From a virus, in the IMG/VR virus record IMGVR_UViG_3300013125_000026, positions 1 through 31,887 of that record: 31,887 bases of DNA, one strand, 5' to 3'. The stretch's first letter is position 1, and every line of letters starts with the position of its first letter. Made by a program: the position numbers and the translations under genes. This document shows positions 1-8,276 of this stretch, in pieces. The notes beneath the pieces are model-generated. The model had not been told where the DNA came from and did no database searches. It saw nothing but the letters and a program-made list of their open reading frames with translations.

Positions 1-1103
1 ATATATTCATCGTTATTGCGATATCTTCGATCTGGAAAATAATCTTGGAACAATTTCAATAGCCCAACTTCAGCGTTATTTGTTCTTGCATCTGAATATT
101 CTCCACCCAACAGTTCAAAATCGTTTGGATTCAGATTTTTTGGTAGTTGAGGATCTTGAACAGAATGCAGCCAACTATCAAAATCTCTCTTAAAACTGTC
201 GATCTTTGTACCGTACATTTTCTCTTCTGGCAGAGCAATCGAGTAGTTGTCTTTCTTGCTATAAAATTCTCTTGCTCTTGCTCTTGAAATCGCTGAAATC
301 CCTGGCACATCACGTTGAGTATCTGAAAAGATCTCTTGATAGGAATCTATTTTGTCTTTGATTTTATCGAACTCTTTCTTGTCAACCAAATAAGCAACAA
401 ATCCGTGACCTTGAGCTTCTTCAATGGCACATTCAAAGTAATCGCCACCTTGAGAATGGCAAGATCTAAAATGAGTACCATTGCCGACATCGCTCATTCG
501 AAGAACATCAACAGGATGCCTGGAAATGATGATTATAGCGTTCTGAATTAGATGTGCTCGCTTTTCCCAACGTTTTGAATGATATTCACAGCCATATACA
601 AAAGCTCTAGCGTCTTCGGCAAGTTCTTTTCGATTCTTTAGTTGCTGATTGTTAGTTGGTGGATTGGCTTCTGTTTCTTTCTCGATCTGCTGCGCTTTCT
701 TCTCATATTCTGATGCTGCCATTGCAAAGAACTTATTGATCCTCATATCGACAACTTGCTCAAAAGGCATGTTGTTTTTTGGGTTGACACCCTTTTTCTT
801 GACTTTAACCAGCTTGTTGTCAATGTCTAGTTTGGCTACGTTGCCTCCCATGTATCGATCTTCGATAAACGACTTCATATCTGACAACCAAGCATATCCC
901 ATTGTTGCAAGATACGTGTGAGAGAAATCATTCCATTTCATTGAAGAAGGAATAACGATTCGCCAATGCTTTCCGAACAGGTTATCAAAAGCATGATGAC
1001 CTTGCATCATTCGTTTATCTGAAGAAGCAACTTGATCGATATATTCTTGACGCATTTCGCCAAGATAGGCACGCCATTTACGTTCTGAAAAGATTGTAGA
1101 CAA
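1..1103 (-). CDS. Conserved phage protein, paralogue of the gene at 8273-9823 (partial, runs off the left edge)
   Basis: An open frame runs without a stop from TTG at 1103 to base 1, giving 367 codons. The first in-frame ATG is at codon 17, but GGAGG at 1115-1111 lies 7 nt before the TTG and the first codons are TTG-TCT, as in its paralogue. Residues 39-50 (FDNLFGKHWRIV) match the paralogue's FNDMFGGMWRIA. A core near residue 196 (HPVDVLRMSD, then SCHSQGG and YFECAIEEAQGHG) matches the paralogue at the same residue number. A third shared block is RARAREFY with YGTKID. The N-terminus (KWRAYLGE-M) resembles a T4-type capsid-targeting peptide with an L-x-E cleavage site; that is inference. A CTATTTATA promoter-like motif lies just upstream. 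I recognise no catalytic family. Confidence 0.85.
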   Translation of the reverse strand, partial: MSTIFSERKWRAYLGEMRQEYIDQVASSDKRMMQGHHAFDNLFGKHWRIVIPSSMKWNDFSHTYLATMGYAWLSDMKSFIEDRYMGGNVAKLDIDNKLVKVKKKGVNPKNNMPFEQVVDMRINKFFAMAASEYEKKAQQIEKETEANPPTNNQQLKNRKELAEDARAFVYGCEYHSKRWEKRAHLIQNAIIIISRHPVDVLRMSDVGNGTHFRSCHSQGGDYFECAIEEAQGHGFVAYLVDKKEFDKIKDKIDSYQEIFSDTQRDVPGISAISRARAREFYSKKDNYSIALPEEKMYGTKIDSFKRDFDSWLHSVQDPQLPKNLNPNDFELLGGEYSDARTNNAEVGLLKLFQDYFPDRRYRNNDEY

Positions 1104-1132
1104 GAAGAAGCCTCCGAGGTGAGAATTTCTGA

Positions 1133-1141
1133 TATAAATAG
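1133..1141 (-). promoter_or_regulatory. CTATTTATA promoter-like motif
   Basis: The minus strand reads CTATTTATA, preceded by TCTCTTCTAGC. It lies 29 nt before the TTG start at 1103 and upstream of that gene's GGAGG site. It is one of three exact copies in the window, each within 30 nt of a start codon. The roughly 100-base gap at 1104-1203 otherwise shows nothing I can call. Confidence 0.45.
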
Positions 1142-1203
1142 AGGCTAGAAGAGACTAAAGAGATCGAATAAGTTGGTTATGCAAGATGCCTAAGATGTGA
1201 AGT

Positions 1204-2850
1204 TCAACATTTTGAGTATGAACAACTGCTGCACTGGACGCAGCCTCCTTGATAAATCAATTTCGATTGACATTCTGGACAAACATCACCAGCAGCAACA
1301 GAGCCATCTTTGATATATTTCTTCAAACAACGAGCTAGACCCTTACAGAAGGTAAACATATCAGCTTCTTTGTCGCTTCTCAAAAGTTGCTCAACGACTC
1401 GTTCAACTGAAGCACCTTGACGAAGACTAAGAGAAATCATTCGACATAGAGACAGGTTGGTCGGATTGTCAAACACGTCAACAACGTCTTGAATGACCAA
1501 TTCACCTTCGCCTACGGGAATCACAAGATCATATGTTGATTTTGCCGTTTTTCTAACATGCTTAACCACAAAGCCGTGATCGGACTTCTTTGGAAGCTGC
1601 ACCTTGCTACTTAAGCCACCAAAAACCTCATATGGTTTTCCATCATACATGCCAACCAAGATTGTCCACTTTTCGCTCTTCACTTGAAGATGATGAATTT
1701 CACACTCCAATCTTTCTGGTCTAGCTGGAGCTTCACACTGAACGAATTTTGCTTCAGTCTTCTCGCCCTTCGTAAGCAACACTCCATCTCTAGACCCATC
1801 AACATAAACAGTAATGCCTTTCAGCCCAACCTTCCAGGCTTCAAGGTAAATGTCGCGTACTGTTTGCCATGTAGTGCCGCGTGGTAGATTAACTGTTGAA
1901 CTAATCTGATGATCAATATGCCTCTGACAAGCCGCTTGCATGGCCAAGCGTTTATGATAATCGATTTGATCGCTAGTCACGAAATACGATGGCAGTTGTG
2001 CAATATCAGTAAGCCCGTTTTTTACCATATATTCTTGTGCATACGGATGATAAACGCTATAGTGCTTCCACGATGTTCCGTTTTCGTCTGTATAGTCTGG
2101 AGCCTCCGAATCACCCGGATTAAGCTTCTTGCGACGATCATATTCCAATCTAAACACTGGTTCAATGCCTGATGTTGTTCTCGCTTCAATGGCTACACTA
2201 CCTGTTGGAGAAATAGTTAACAAAGCGCCATTGCGACGACCAACCTGACTCATCTTTTCATAAACTTTGGGATCTAGCCCAAGCAAAAATTCATTATCTT
2301 TTTCTTTGTTCCACTCCCAAACGGGAAATGCTCCGCGTTCCTCTGCCATTGCAACAGAAGACATATATGCAGCGTTCTTGAACGTACTCATCATTTGATC
2401 AACAAAAGCAACAGCTTCATCGCTGTCGTACCTTAGACCCATTCTCAAAAGTGCATCACCTAGCGCAAAGACTCCCAATCCCGTTCTGCGACCTGCAATT
2501 GCAGATCTCTTTAGCCGACTAAAAACGTGCTCAACATCATCTTCATTACTGGCGTCGATAATCCCTTGAAGCTTTTCAATCTCCAGATCAATCAAATCGT
2601 CACACAATCGCTGCGCTTGTCTTACGACTTCCCCAAACTGCAACATATCAAATTCGTCATTAGTGACAAACGACGAAAGATTGATAGTAATAAGACGACA
2701 ACCATCATCTGCGGATAATACCAATTCGGAACAATTATGCACCAAAAGTCCATTTGCAAAAAAGTTGTGATTATCATCGACAGTCAAATCGTATACGGCT
2801 TCTTCGCCACAGTCTTCAATGGATTCAATCTCGATAAACTCTACCATCAT
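1204..2850 (-). CDS. nrdJ: Class II (B12-dependent) ribonucleotide reductase, C-terminal half with split intein IntC
   Basis: This 548-residue protein starts with a 39-residue C-terminal intein fragment: block F is YDLTVDDNHNFFANG and block G is LLVHN, ending in the penultimate His and terminal Asn. It is followed by the C-extein CSELVLSADDG, with Cys40 as the +1 nucleophile. Cys40 and Glu42 complete the reductase N-x-C-x-E active-site motif, and Cys40 should be the thiyl-radical cysteine. Further reductase signatures are NGALLTISPTGSVAIEA and HIDHQISSTVNLPRGTT. The C-terminal CPEC...CSSCSYSKC ribbon is typical of NrdJ. The ATG overlaps the TGA of the endonuclease gene (ATGA) and has its own GGGGAG site, so it is translated as a separate protein. 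Trans-splicing with the 3535-4872 product should give about 797 residues. Confidence 0.9.
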   Translation of the reverse strand: MMVEFIEIESIEDCGEEAVYDLTVDDNHNFFANGLLVHNCSELVLSADDGCRLITINLSSFVTNDEFDMLQFGEVVRQAQRLCDDLIDLEIEKLQGIIDASNEDDVEHVFSRLKRSAIAGRRTGLGVFALGDALLRMGLRYDSDEAVAFVDQMMSTFKNAAYMSSVAMAEERGAFPVWEWNKEKDNEFLLGLDPKVYEKMSQVGRRNGALLTISPTGSVAIEARTTSGIEPVFRLEYDRRKKLNPGDSEAPDYTDENGTSWKHYSVYHPYAQEYMVKNGLTDIAQLPSYFVTSDQIDYHKRLAMQAACQRHIDHQISSTVNLPRGTTWQTVRDIYLEAWKVGLKGITVYVDGSRDGVLLTKGEKTEAKFVQCEAPARPERLECEIHHLQVKSEKWTILVGMYDGKPYEVFGGLSSKVQLPKKSDHGFVVKHVRKTAKSTYDLVIPVGEGELVIQDVVDVFDNPTNLSLCRMISLSLRQGASVERVVEQLLRSDKEADMFTFCKGLARCLKKYIKDGSVAAGDVCPECQSKLIYQGGCVQCSSCSYSKC

Positions 2851-3668
2851 TCTTTAATCTCCCCAAGATGCTTGCGAACACTTTTCCATTCCCGAAGATT
2901 CTTACAATAAGATGTTCCGATCAACTCATAAAGTTCCTTGTCAAGCAAAACTTCGGTCGTAATTTCTGGATACTGCCGCTTAAAATCATAATATTTTTGC
3001 AGCCTTAGAGCCGCTTCAAAGTTGTACATCGATTTAATTTCTACGATTTTTTCCAAAGTCCAATTTTGATCATAAACGAAAAAATCAGGACGATAATATG
3101 CACCAGAATTCAACAAATATGTTCTTTCCTCGACGCCCCAATTTTTGTTAGCCAGAGTAAGATACTTTGCATATGCAAATTCATAACTACTTCTTAAAAA
3201 TTCATATTTCTTTTTGGATGCATTATAATAAAATCCATTTGCTGCGCGGGAGGAACCGACCAGCCAATCTTGGTGTTTTTCTGGCCAATTCTCGAAGGGA
3301 CACTCTTTTGCTAGCGCATTTTGACTTCTTACGCTTCGCAAAAGTTCTGTAACTACAGACGTACCTTTACGAAAATCTATTTCCAAATACCCAAAAATCT
3401 TTCGCAGTTTACTATACGACAAATGAGAATTTTCCAATACACGTAAAATCAACTTAAATCCAAGCTGATTATCAAAATATAATTCCGACAACAAAACTTT
3501 AAGTTCTGAACGATGTACTTCAAGCGCCGGAATATCAACAAACTGTCGAAGTACTTTTCGGTTCCCCCGATGGTTCGACAAGCTTGTTGCACTCGGAAAC
3601 ACTGTTTCCAGTAATGTATTGATTTTCTGAATTTTGCTCTTTTCCAATTCCAAGTTGTATAGCTTCAT
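2847..3668 (-). CDS. PD-(D/E)XK-type homing endonuclease between split-intein halves
   Basis: This 273-residue protein is encoded between the two nrdJ cistrons. A C-terminal nuclease domain shows E163 (SYEFAYAKYL), the PD pair at 194-195 (YYRPDFFVYD) and the E-x-K at 210-212 (KIVEIKS), the PD-(D/E)XK arrangement. The middle (about 80-115, LSYSKLRKIFGYLEIDFRKG) looks like a helix-turn-helix DNA-binding segment. I chose the ATG at 3668 because GGAG lies 7 nt before it; the open frame runs back to 3776 with no better site. The start overlaps the 3' end of the N-terminal nrdJ cistron by 134 bases in another frame, and the stop overlaps the next ATG. By position it should cut intein-less nrdJ alleles and spread the locus. 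A Vsr-like (EDxHD) affiliation is the alternative. Confidence 0.75.
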   Translation of the reverse strand: MKLYNLELEKSKIQKINTLLETVFPSATSLSNHRGNRKVLRQFVDIPALEVHRSELKVLLSELYFDNQLGFKLILRVLENSHLSYSKLRKIFGYLEIDFRKGTSVVTELLRSVRSQNALAKECPFENWPEKHQDWLVGSSRAANGFYYNASKKKYEFLRSSYEFAYAKYLTLANKNWGVEERTYLLNSGAYYRPDFFVYDQNWTLEKIVEIKSMYNFEAALRLQKYYDFKRQYPEITTEVLLDKELYELIGTSYCKNLREWKSVRKHLGEIKE

Positions 3669-4872
3669 TTTCGTTCTCCAATCCGTGTACATTATAAATA
3701 GGTGACACGGATTCATTCGACCGCATCGACAAAATTTTATCTTCAACTGTAAGTTCGCCAGCCTTAATCCATCCACGATTAGTGTAGACTAGATGATCTG
3801 ATGTTAAACGAAGACTTTTTCCGTCTTTCGTTTTAATCTTCAAAATCTTAGCACGATCTTTCGTTTTAAATGCCGTTGCTCTCTTAGGTTCCACTAGTCC
3901 GGTCTTTTCGTTATAAGATTGAACGTAAAATACAGCTTTATTGTCAGATAACTCTTTGACTGTTTTCTGACCACCATTTGTATCCACAACTGTATCGCCA
4001 GTTACACATGGATTTACACCAACATGATTGAAACCTACATCGGCGTAACACTGCAAGGGAACACTCTTGAGAATGTTGTCCCAAAACAAGATTCCCGGCT
4101 CTCCTTCATCACAAGCTGCCTTGCAGATTTTCTCAAATAGAAGCTTTGCGGACACCTTTCGCTCTGCATATCCATTCCAAGATAGCATATATTCGCGATC
4201 TTCAACCACCGCATTCATAAAATCATTGAAAAGCTTAACGGAAACATTGGCGTTGTCTACTTTGCCCTTTGTACGTTTCATATCGATAAACTTTTCAATA
4301 TCTGGATGCTTGATTCCCATAGACAACATTAAAGCTCCACGTCTGCCAGATTGACCAATCATTCCAGTAATATAGGAGAAAAAATCAGCAAAAGACCAAG
4401 CTCCAGTAGTTGTCTTTGCTGCGTTATTAACGCTCATGCCACATGGACGAAGATTGTCAAGATCGTTTCCAACTCCACAACGATACTTGTAAAGATTGGC
4501 AATGTCGCGACCGGTATTCATAATCCCAGACACAGAATCCCTCGGAGGTGATACGACCACACAATTCGAAAGACTCATTAACCCATGATTGTTGCCAATA
4601 CCATAAAGCGGTCCACCTTGAGGCACAATAAATCGAAAATGACGAATAAGACCATAGATTTCAGCTTCCGACATAGGGTTTGAATACTTTTGCTCAATGC
4701 GAGCAAACTCTTTTGCGATTCTCGCAAACATATCATCTGGACAAAGCTCCAAAAAATTGCCCTCTTTATCTCGAAGAGCATATTTGCTCATCCAAACATC
4801 AGTTGCCAAAGAATCGTTATCAAAGTAAGCAAGCGTATATGCTTTTACCTCATTCTTGTCAAAAATTGTCAT
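3535..4872 (-). CDS. nrdJ: Class II (B12-dependent) ribonucleotide reductase, N-terminal half with split intein IntN
   Basis: Residues 1-288 are the reductase N-extein: SKYALRD, SNCVVVSPPRDS, RCGVGNDLDNLRP, NNAAKTTTGAWSF and IGQSGRRGALML are typical of adenosylcobalamin-dependent NrdJ. The extein ends at VNP288. Cys289 begins an intein N-fragment with block A (CVTGDTVV) and block B (TSDHLVYT, the T-x-x-H motif), followed by WIKAGEL. The frame closes at 3535 after a 157-residue intein portion. About 95 of those residues look like the splicing domain; the last 60 or so are low-complexity and overlap the endonuclease start. The intein interrupts the active site between Asn287-Pro288 and the radical cysteine, which is supplied by the other cistron. 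Neither half could be active alone. An AAGGGACA ribosome site precedes the ATG. Confidence 0.9.
   Translation of the reverse strand: MTIFDKNEVKAYTLAYFDNDSLATDVWMSKYALRDKEGNFLELCPDDMFARIAKEFARIEQKYSNPMSEAEIYGLIRHFRFIVPQGGPLYGIGNNHGLMSLSNCVVVSPPRDSVSGIMNTGRDIANLYKYRCGVGNDLDNLRPCGMSVNNAAKTTTGAWSFADFFSYITGMIGQSGRRGALMLSMGIKHPDIEKFIDMKRTKGKVDNANVSVKLFNDFMNAVVEDREYMLSWNGYAERKVSAKLLFEKICKAACDEGEPGILFWDNILKSVPLQCYADVGFNHVGVNPCVTGDTVVDTNGGQKTVKELSDNKAVFYVQSYNEKTGLVEPKRATAFKTKDRAKILKIKTKDGKSLRLTSDHLVYTNRGWIKAGELTVEDKILSMRSNESVSPIYNVHGLENENEAIQLGIGKEQNSENQYITGNSVSECNKLVEPSGEPKSTSTVC
3693..3701 (-). promoter_or_regulatory. CTATTTATA promoter-like motif inside the intein N-fragment
   Basis: The minus strand reads CTATTTATAATG, 24 nt upstream of the endonuclease ATG at 3668 and ahead of its GGAG site. 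It lies within the coding sequence of the nrdJ N-terminal cistron. It could give the endonuclease its own transcript, as the homing endonuclease genes of T4 have. The overlapping TATAAT could alternatively act as a sigma70 -10 box. Confidence 0.45.
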
Positions 4873-4885
4873 TTAAGCTGTCCCT

Positions 4886-5173
4886 TCAGTATGTCACAAT
4901 TGTATAGCTATCTGTCTTTTCTACTTCTGGATGCTCTCGATATTCTTTGTTGGCTCTAATCGACTTCTCAACAAATTGAAGATAATACTCGACAGGAATT
5001 TCATCCACCATTTCTTTGAGTTCTTTAGCAATTGCTGAGTTGCCATCAACATTACAGTTTTCATGTGGACATCGAGCCTTTAATTTTCGATTAAGCGTAA
5101 TCCTTAAACTTTTCATCGGATTATCATCAACAATTTGACCAGATTCCAACGTCAACATAACTGTACTGCTCAT
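4886..5173 (-). CDS. Small conserved hypothetical protein (95 aa)
   Basis: The ATG overlaps the helicase stop (ATGA) and the gene ends 13 bases before nrdJ, so it sits in a tight helicase-reductase operon. Residues 35-40 contain CPHENC, a possible half metal site, but no second pair is present. The C-terminal half is charged and probably helical (EYYLQFVEKSIRANKEY). I do not recognise the family. Confidence 0.75.
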   Translation of the reverse strand: MSSTVMLTLESGQIVDDNPMKSLRITLNRKLKARCPHENCNVDGNSAIAKELKEMVDEIPVEYYLQFVEKSIRANKEYREHPEVEKTDSYTIVTY

Positions 5174-6564
5174 TTAGTTGTTTGTCCCTTCGTTTCTTTT
5201 CTGAAATCACTATAGATTTTCTTGAGATTAAGCTTCTGCTGTTCTAGTGATGTTTGTGCGCTAGCAGCAACACTTTGTTCTCGATCAAACACTTGAATTT
5301 TTGCACGACTCCAATCAATAAACGCTTGAAATACCACATTTGCTCTACCAGATCTAGACTTGGCAATATAGAGCCTACCAGAGTTGGTTTCCATTTCTTG
5401 TTGATTTCTGGAAAGGCTCAATACCGTATCGGCGCACCACACCTTACCATATGATTCAGCAATCGATTCCATCGTTACCAAATCATCAGAACTGGCACTT
5501 CGATTGGATTGACTAGCTGTTACGACAGCACAATCATAAATTTGAGCAATCTGTCTCAATTCTTCAAAGATACTAGAAAGATCGTGTCTAACAGCTTCTT
5601 TGCTTGGATGCAAACTCTTCAAAAGATCGCCATAATCTACTACAACAACATCTGGCTTGAATCCTCGCATCTTAAGACGTTCAAGATGATTGCGAATTGT
5701 CTGAGTTGTAGCAGATTTGGTTGGATAAGTCTTGAGAACAAGCTTTCCCTTAATATTGCTTACGATTCCTCTTACGACCTCTTTTTCACTCTTCAGATCG
5801 TTCATTGGAATATCAGTCAGCAAGCTATCATAACGCAAAGCAGTGTTTTCTGCTGACATTTCAAGGCAATAATGTGCTACATCCAGATCTGTTAGTAATG
5901 CTTGTGCTCCCAAATGCACCAGCACAAAGCTCTTGCCAACATTCGTTCTTGCAAGAACAATCGTTAGTTCTTGCTTGGCAATTCCTCCACCCAAAATGAC
6001 ATCGACAGGCTTCCAACCGGTTGAAATACAAGAACGAGCGTTTTCCTCAAATCTCTTCTCTAGATCAAGCAAATAATCATATGTATCATCTTGATCTCCA
6101 CCAGCCTTGAGAGCATCATTCAAAACTTTACTTACTTCATCGAAACTGCTTGTCTGAACAAGTTTGATTGACTTGAGCATTGCTTCTTTGACAATTTGGC
6201 GACGACAAAAATCAATTGCTGTATCCATCACGTACTGAGCATCATCAGCTATGTTCTCTGTATATGCTCTGGCAAAGAATTCTCTTACTTGTTTTTGTAC
6301 AACTTCTGTTTCTACCTCAATTTCTGGAGCAGTACGAAGCAAGGTTGTCATTGTATCAATTGATGGATGGGTCTTATATTTTTCTCGATAAGACAACAGA
6401 ATATTCGAAAATACCTTTAGATATTTTGTCTCAAAATAATCTTCTTTGATTACCTCACTCATACGATCACAAAATGTTCGATCTCTGAGCAGCAGAAACG
6501 CTAAAGTCTCTTGAAAGTGCTTTCCATATCGCGAAAAATCATCTTGATTTGGAGAAAGAGTCAT
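5170..6564 (-). CDS. DnaB-type replicative DNA helicase (gp41-like)
   Basis: This 464-residue protein has a helical N-terminal domain and a RecA-like motor from about residue 180, introduced by ISTGWKPVDVILGGG, the usual start of the DnaB core. Walker A is ARTNVGKSF (Lys211) and Walker B is DVVVVDYGDLL. A later motif, VVTASQSNRSASS, carries the glutamine of motif H3. The SYGKVWCADTVLSLSR segment and the following basic stretch (YIAKSRSGRANVVF) fit the arginine-finger region. It should unwind DNA as a hexamer at the phage fork. Length matches T4 gp41 and DnaB. No primase domain is fused and none is seen nearby. AAGGAAG lies upstream of the ATG. Confidence 0.92.
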   Translation of the reverse strand: MTLSPNQDDFSRYGKHFQETLAFLLLRDRTFCDRMSEVIKEDYFETKYLKVFSNILLSYREKYKTHPSIDTMTTLLRTAPEIEVETEVVQKQVREFFARAYTENIADDAQYVMDTAIDFCRRQIVKEAMLKSIKLVQTSSFDEVSKVLNDALKAGGDQDDTYDYLLDLEKRFEENARSCISTGWKPVDVILGGGIAKQELTIVLARTNVGKSFVLVHLGAQALLTDLDVAHYCLEMSAENTALRYDSLLTDIPMNDLKSEKEVVRGIVSNIKGKLVLKTYPTKSATTQTIRNHLERLKMRGFKPDVVVVDYGDLLKSLHPSKEAVRHDLSSIFEELRQIAQIYDCAVVTASQSNRSASSDDLVTMESIAESYGKVWCADTVLSLSRNQQEMETNSGRLYIAKSRSGRANVVFQAFIDWSRAKIQVFDREQSVAASAQTSLEQQKLNLKKIYSDFRKETKGQTTK

Positions 6565-6599
6565 AGAAATTGCTTCCTTCTTGTCTTGAGAGACACAGG

Positions 6600-7586
6600 T
6601 TACATCGAAATGGGACTGCCGTTAAACACCATTGAGTTGAAAGTTGCAAACATGTTGTCTAGACTGACGGTTCCTAGCCCATCTTGAATGCCTAGTTTGG
6701 TAAACTCCAACTTACCGAAAGATGGAACGTAATCTGTCAACGTTTGTCTCAGTTGAAGCTTGTCTTGAATTGACATCGAAGAACAATAAAGCTGCATCAT
6801 CTTATAATTGGTTCTGACAGTATCTTTATTCTCAAGAATTGTCGAATAACATTTGGCAGCATCTTTTCGTTCTTCACAAAGCTCCCAAAGCTTTTCAAAG
6901 GTCACACTCTCTTCTGATTCAAACTCAGGAAACCGCTTTGCAACAGTTGGCAGACCTACTCCACCAACACCCTTCAGGTTATCGCTAGAATCCCCTGCTA
7001 TAGCTCTTGCAAGGGCAAAATTAGAAGGATGAATATGATACTCGTCTAGTACTCGGGGTAAATTAACAAAATGCTTCTGAATGGGTCTATAGAGCAAAAC
7101 GTGATCATTACATAGTTGGTAAAAATCATGATCCGAACTTATGACAACAGTATCCCACGTCTTAAATGCTGGCATGGTTGCCAACTCTGAAATAATGTCG
7201 TCTGCTTCTGTGTTCTGAAATCTAAACTGAATTACAGGCATCGTATTCAGATATTCGATCAATCTGATTTGCTGATAAACTCTGTTGTCTGCGTCTTCTT
7301 GTTCCGTTAATTGACTGTTCGAACGATTAAGACGAATTGGTTTGCGTCCTTCCTTGTATTCTTTGACAATCGACTTACGTTTTGAAGAACCACCTTCACC
7401 ATCCCAACAAACTATAATCAGATCTGGCTTGAATTCTCTGCAAAACTTGTTGAGATCTTTGATAAACCCAACAATGCCACCAACAGGAATACCGTTGTCA
7501 GAAAGAGAGGGATTACAGACAAAATGGCGAAGATAGTTTGACAAAGAATCTATAACAATTAATCTTTTTGGTTGCTTATTGCTCAT
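6600..7586 (-). CDS. 5'-3' exonuclease / flap endonuclease (T4 RNase H-like)
   Basis: This 328-residue protein has the metal-binding acidic residues of the FEN/5'-exonuclease family in order: LIVIDSLS, IIVCWDGEGG followed by the basic KRKSIVKEYKEGRK helical-gateway segment, NTEADDIIS, VVISSDHDFYQL and AIAGDSSDNLKGVGGVG, the last being the helix-hairpin-helix start. It should remove RNA primers and 5' flaps during lagging-strand synthesis, complementing the polymerase at 15519-16709, which has no 5' nuclease domain. Its start overlaps the stop of the 75-residue gene upstream. Length fits T4 rnh (about 305). Confidence 0.9.
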   Translation of the reverse strand: MSNKQPKRLIVIDSLSNYLRHFVCNPSLSDNGIPVGGIVGFIKDLNKFCREFKPDLIIVCWDGEGGSSKRKSIVKEYKEGRKPIRLNRSNSQLTEQEDADNRVYQQIRLIEYLNTMPVIQFRFQNTEADDIISELATMPAFKTWDTVVISSDHDFYQLCNDHVLLYRPIQKHFVNLPRVLDEYHIHPSNFALARAIAGDSSDNLKGVGGVGLPTVAKRFPEFESEESVTFEKLWELCEERKDAAKCYSTILENKDTVRTNYKMMQLYCSSMSIQDKLQLRQTLTDYVPSFGKLEFTKLGIQDGLGTVSLDNMFATFNSMVFNGSPISM

Positions 7587-7813
7587 TAAATCTCCACTAC
7601 ATCATATGTTTCGATCATATTTAACGGACCCCACCCTGCGACAGTATGAATTTGCAATGACTCTATATCTAACACTCGATGCAATCCATTTTGATGAATC
7701 TTTAGAACAACAAAATGCGGTTCTTCTTTAACGTAAAAATTCCAACCTGATTTTGTCATATATTGAGCGGCTTTATCGGAAAACTTAATTACGGTACCGA
7801 CTGAAAAATTCAC
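7586..7813 (-). CDS. Small hypothetical protein (75 aa)
   Basis: It lies between the deaminase and exonuclease genes and overlaps both by a few bases, so the three are probably co-translated. The sequence is rich in beta-type residues (VGTVIKFSDKAAQYM, HFVVLKIHQNG, RVLDIESLQIHTVAGWG) and resembles a small SH3-like barrel, which is inference from residue pattern only. No family is recognised. Confidence 0.75.
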   Translation of the reverse strand: MNFSVGTVIKFSDKAAQYMTKSGWNFYVKEEPHFVVLKIHQNGLHRVLDIESLQIHTVAGWGPLNMIETYDVVEI

Positions 7814-8217
7814 AGCTTCATTACCTCAATATCACCTTCATTGGTACTATAATAGATCTTTTTGATTCCTACAAAAGCAGTAGAACATTTACACATAGAA
7901 CAAGGCTTGCTCATTCTTAGTTCACCTTTACGATTAATTCTAACAACAAGCAAGCTGGCTCCCTCAGTAAGAGTGCGATCAAGATTTAAGATAGCCCTCA
8001 ATTCGGCGTGCATGCTCGCTTTAGATGGCACTTTGTCTGCTTCAGAATGAAATCGTCGACCAAAAGAAGAAAATCCAAGTTTGTTGTGAGAAACGTTAAT
8101 AACTCTACCAGCTTTGATCAAAACGCAACCGTGGCGGTGTGGTAGATTTGAATCTGCCTGTTGAGCCTGTCGAATCGCCAAATCAACATACGTTTGAATT
8201 CGCTTCGATATTTGCAA
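7810..8217 (-). CDS. Cytidine/deoxycytidylate deaminase-like protein
   Basis: The zinc-dependent deaminase signature is complete: His70-Ala-Glu72 (SMHAELRAI) and Pro105-Cys106-x-x-Cys109 (SKPCSMCKC). The protein is 135 residues from the start I prefer, normal for the fold. The substrate is not settled: free cytidine or dCMP is likeliest beside a ribonucleotide reductase, but the C-terminal part (FVGIKKIYYSTNEGDIEVM) also occurs in uncharacterised viral deaminases. The open frame extends to a GTG at 8247, but that codon falls on the promoter and ahead of the expected transcript start. TTG at 8217 has AAAGAGG six bases before it. The stop overlaps the next gene. Confidence 0.8.
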   Translation of the reverse strand: MQISKRIQTYVDLAIRQAQQADSNLPHRHGCVLIKAGRVINVSHNKLGFSSFGRRFHSEADKVPSKASMHAELRAILNLDRTLTEGASLLVVRINRKGELRMSKPCSMCKCSTAFVGIKKIYYSTNEGDIEVMKL

Positions 8218-8247
8218 AAGAAACCTCTTTAGAAGTTCACAAGACAC

Positions 8248-8276
8248 AGTATAGGACGGATTCAGTCAAATGTCAA
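8248..8276 (-). promoter_or_regulatory. Sigma70-type promoter, TTGACA-17-TATACT
   Basis: On the minus strand TTGACA (8276-8271) is separated by exactly 17 bases from TATACT (8253-8248). Transcription should begin near 8241 and read through deaminase, exonuclease and helicase. The -35 box overlaps the TGA of the upstream gene (8275-8273). It is the best match to the bacterial consensus in the window and is probably used early by host polymerase. Confidence 0.75.

Noticed and set aside
131-313. Minus-strand ORF of 60 codons beginning MMCQGFQRF
   Set aside because: It lies in another frame of the 1-1103 gene, whose frame is open throughout and matches the paralogue; no ribosome site or protein-like composition supports the short frame.
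1133-1140. TATAAATA on the plus strand as a T4-type late promoter
   Set aside because: It would transcribe away from every gene in the window; the minus-strand reading CTATTTATA is the one placed upstream of starts.
3669-3776. Upstream extension of the endonuclease frame to 3776
   Set aside because: It includes the promoter-like motif and has no ribosome site; ATG at 3668 is preceded by GGAG.
8218-8247. Ten extra N-terminal codons for the deaminase from GTG at 8247
   Set aside because: The GTG abuts the -10 box and precedes the predicted transcript start; TTG at 8217 has a good ribosome site.
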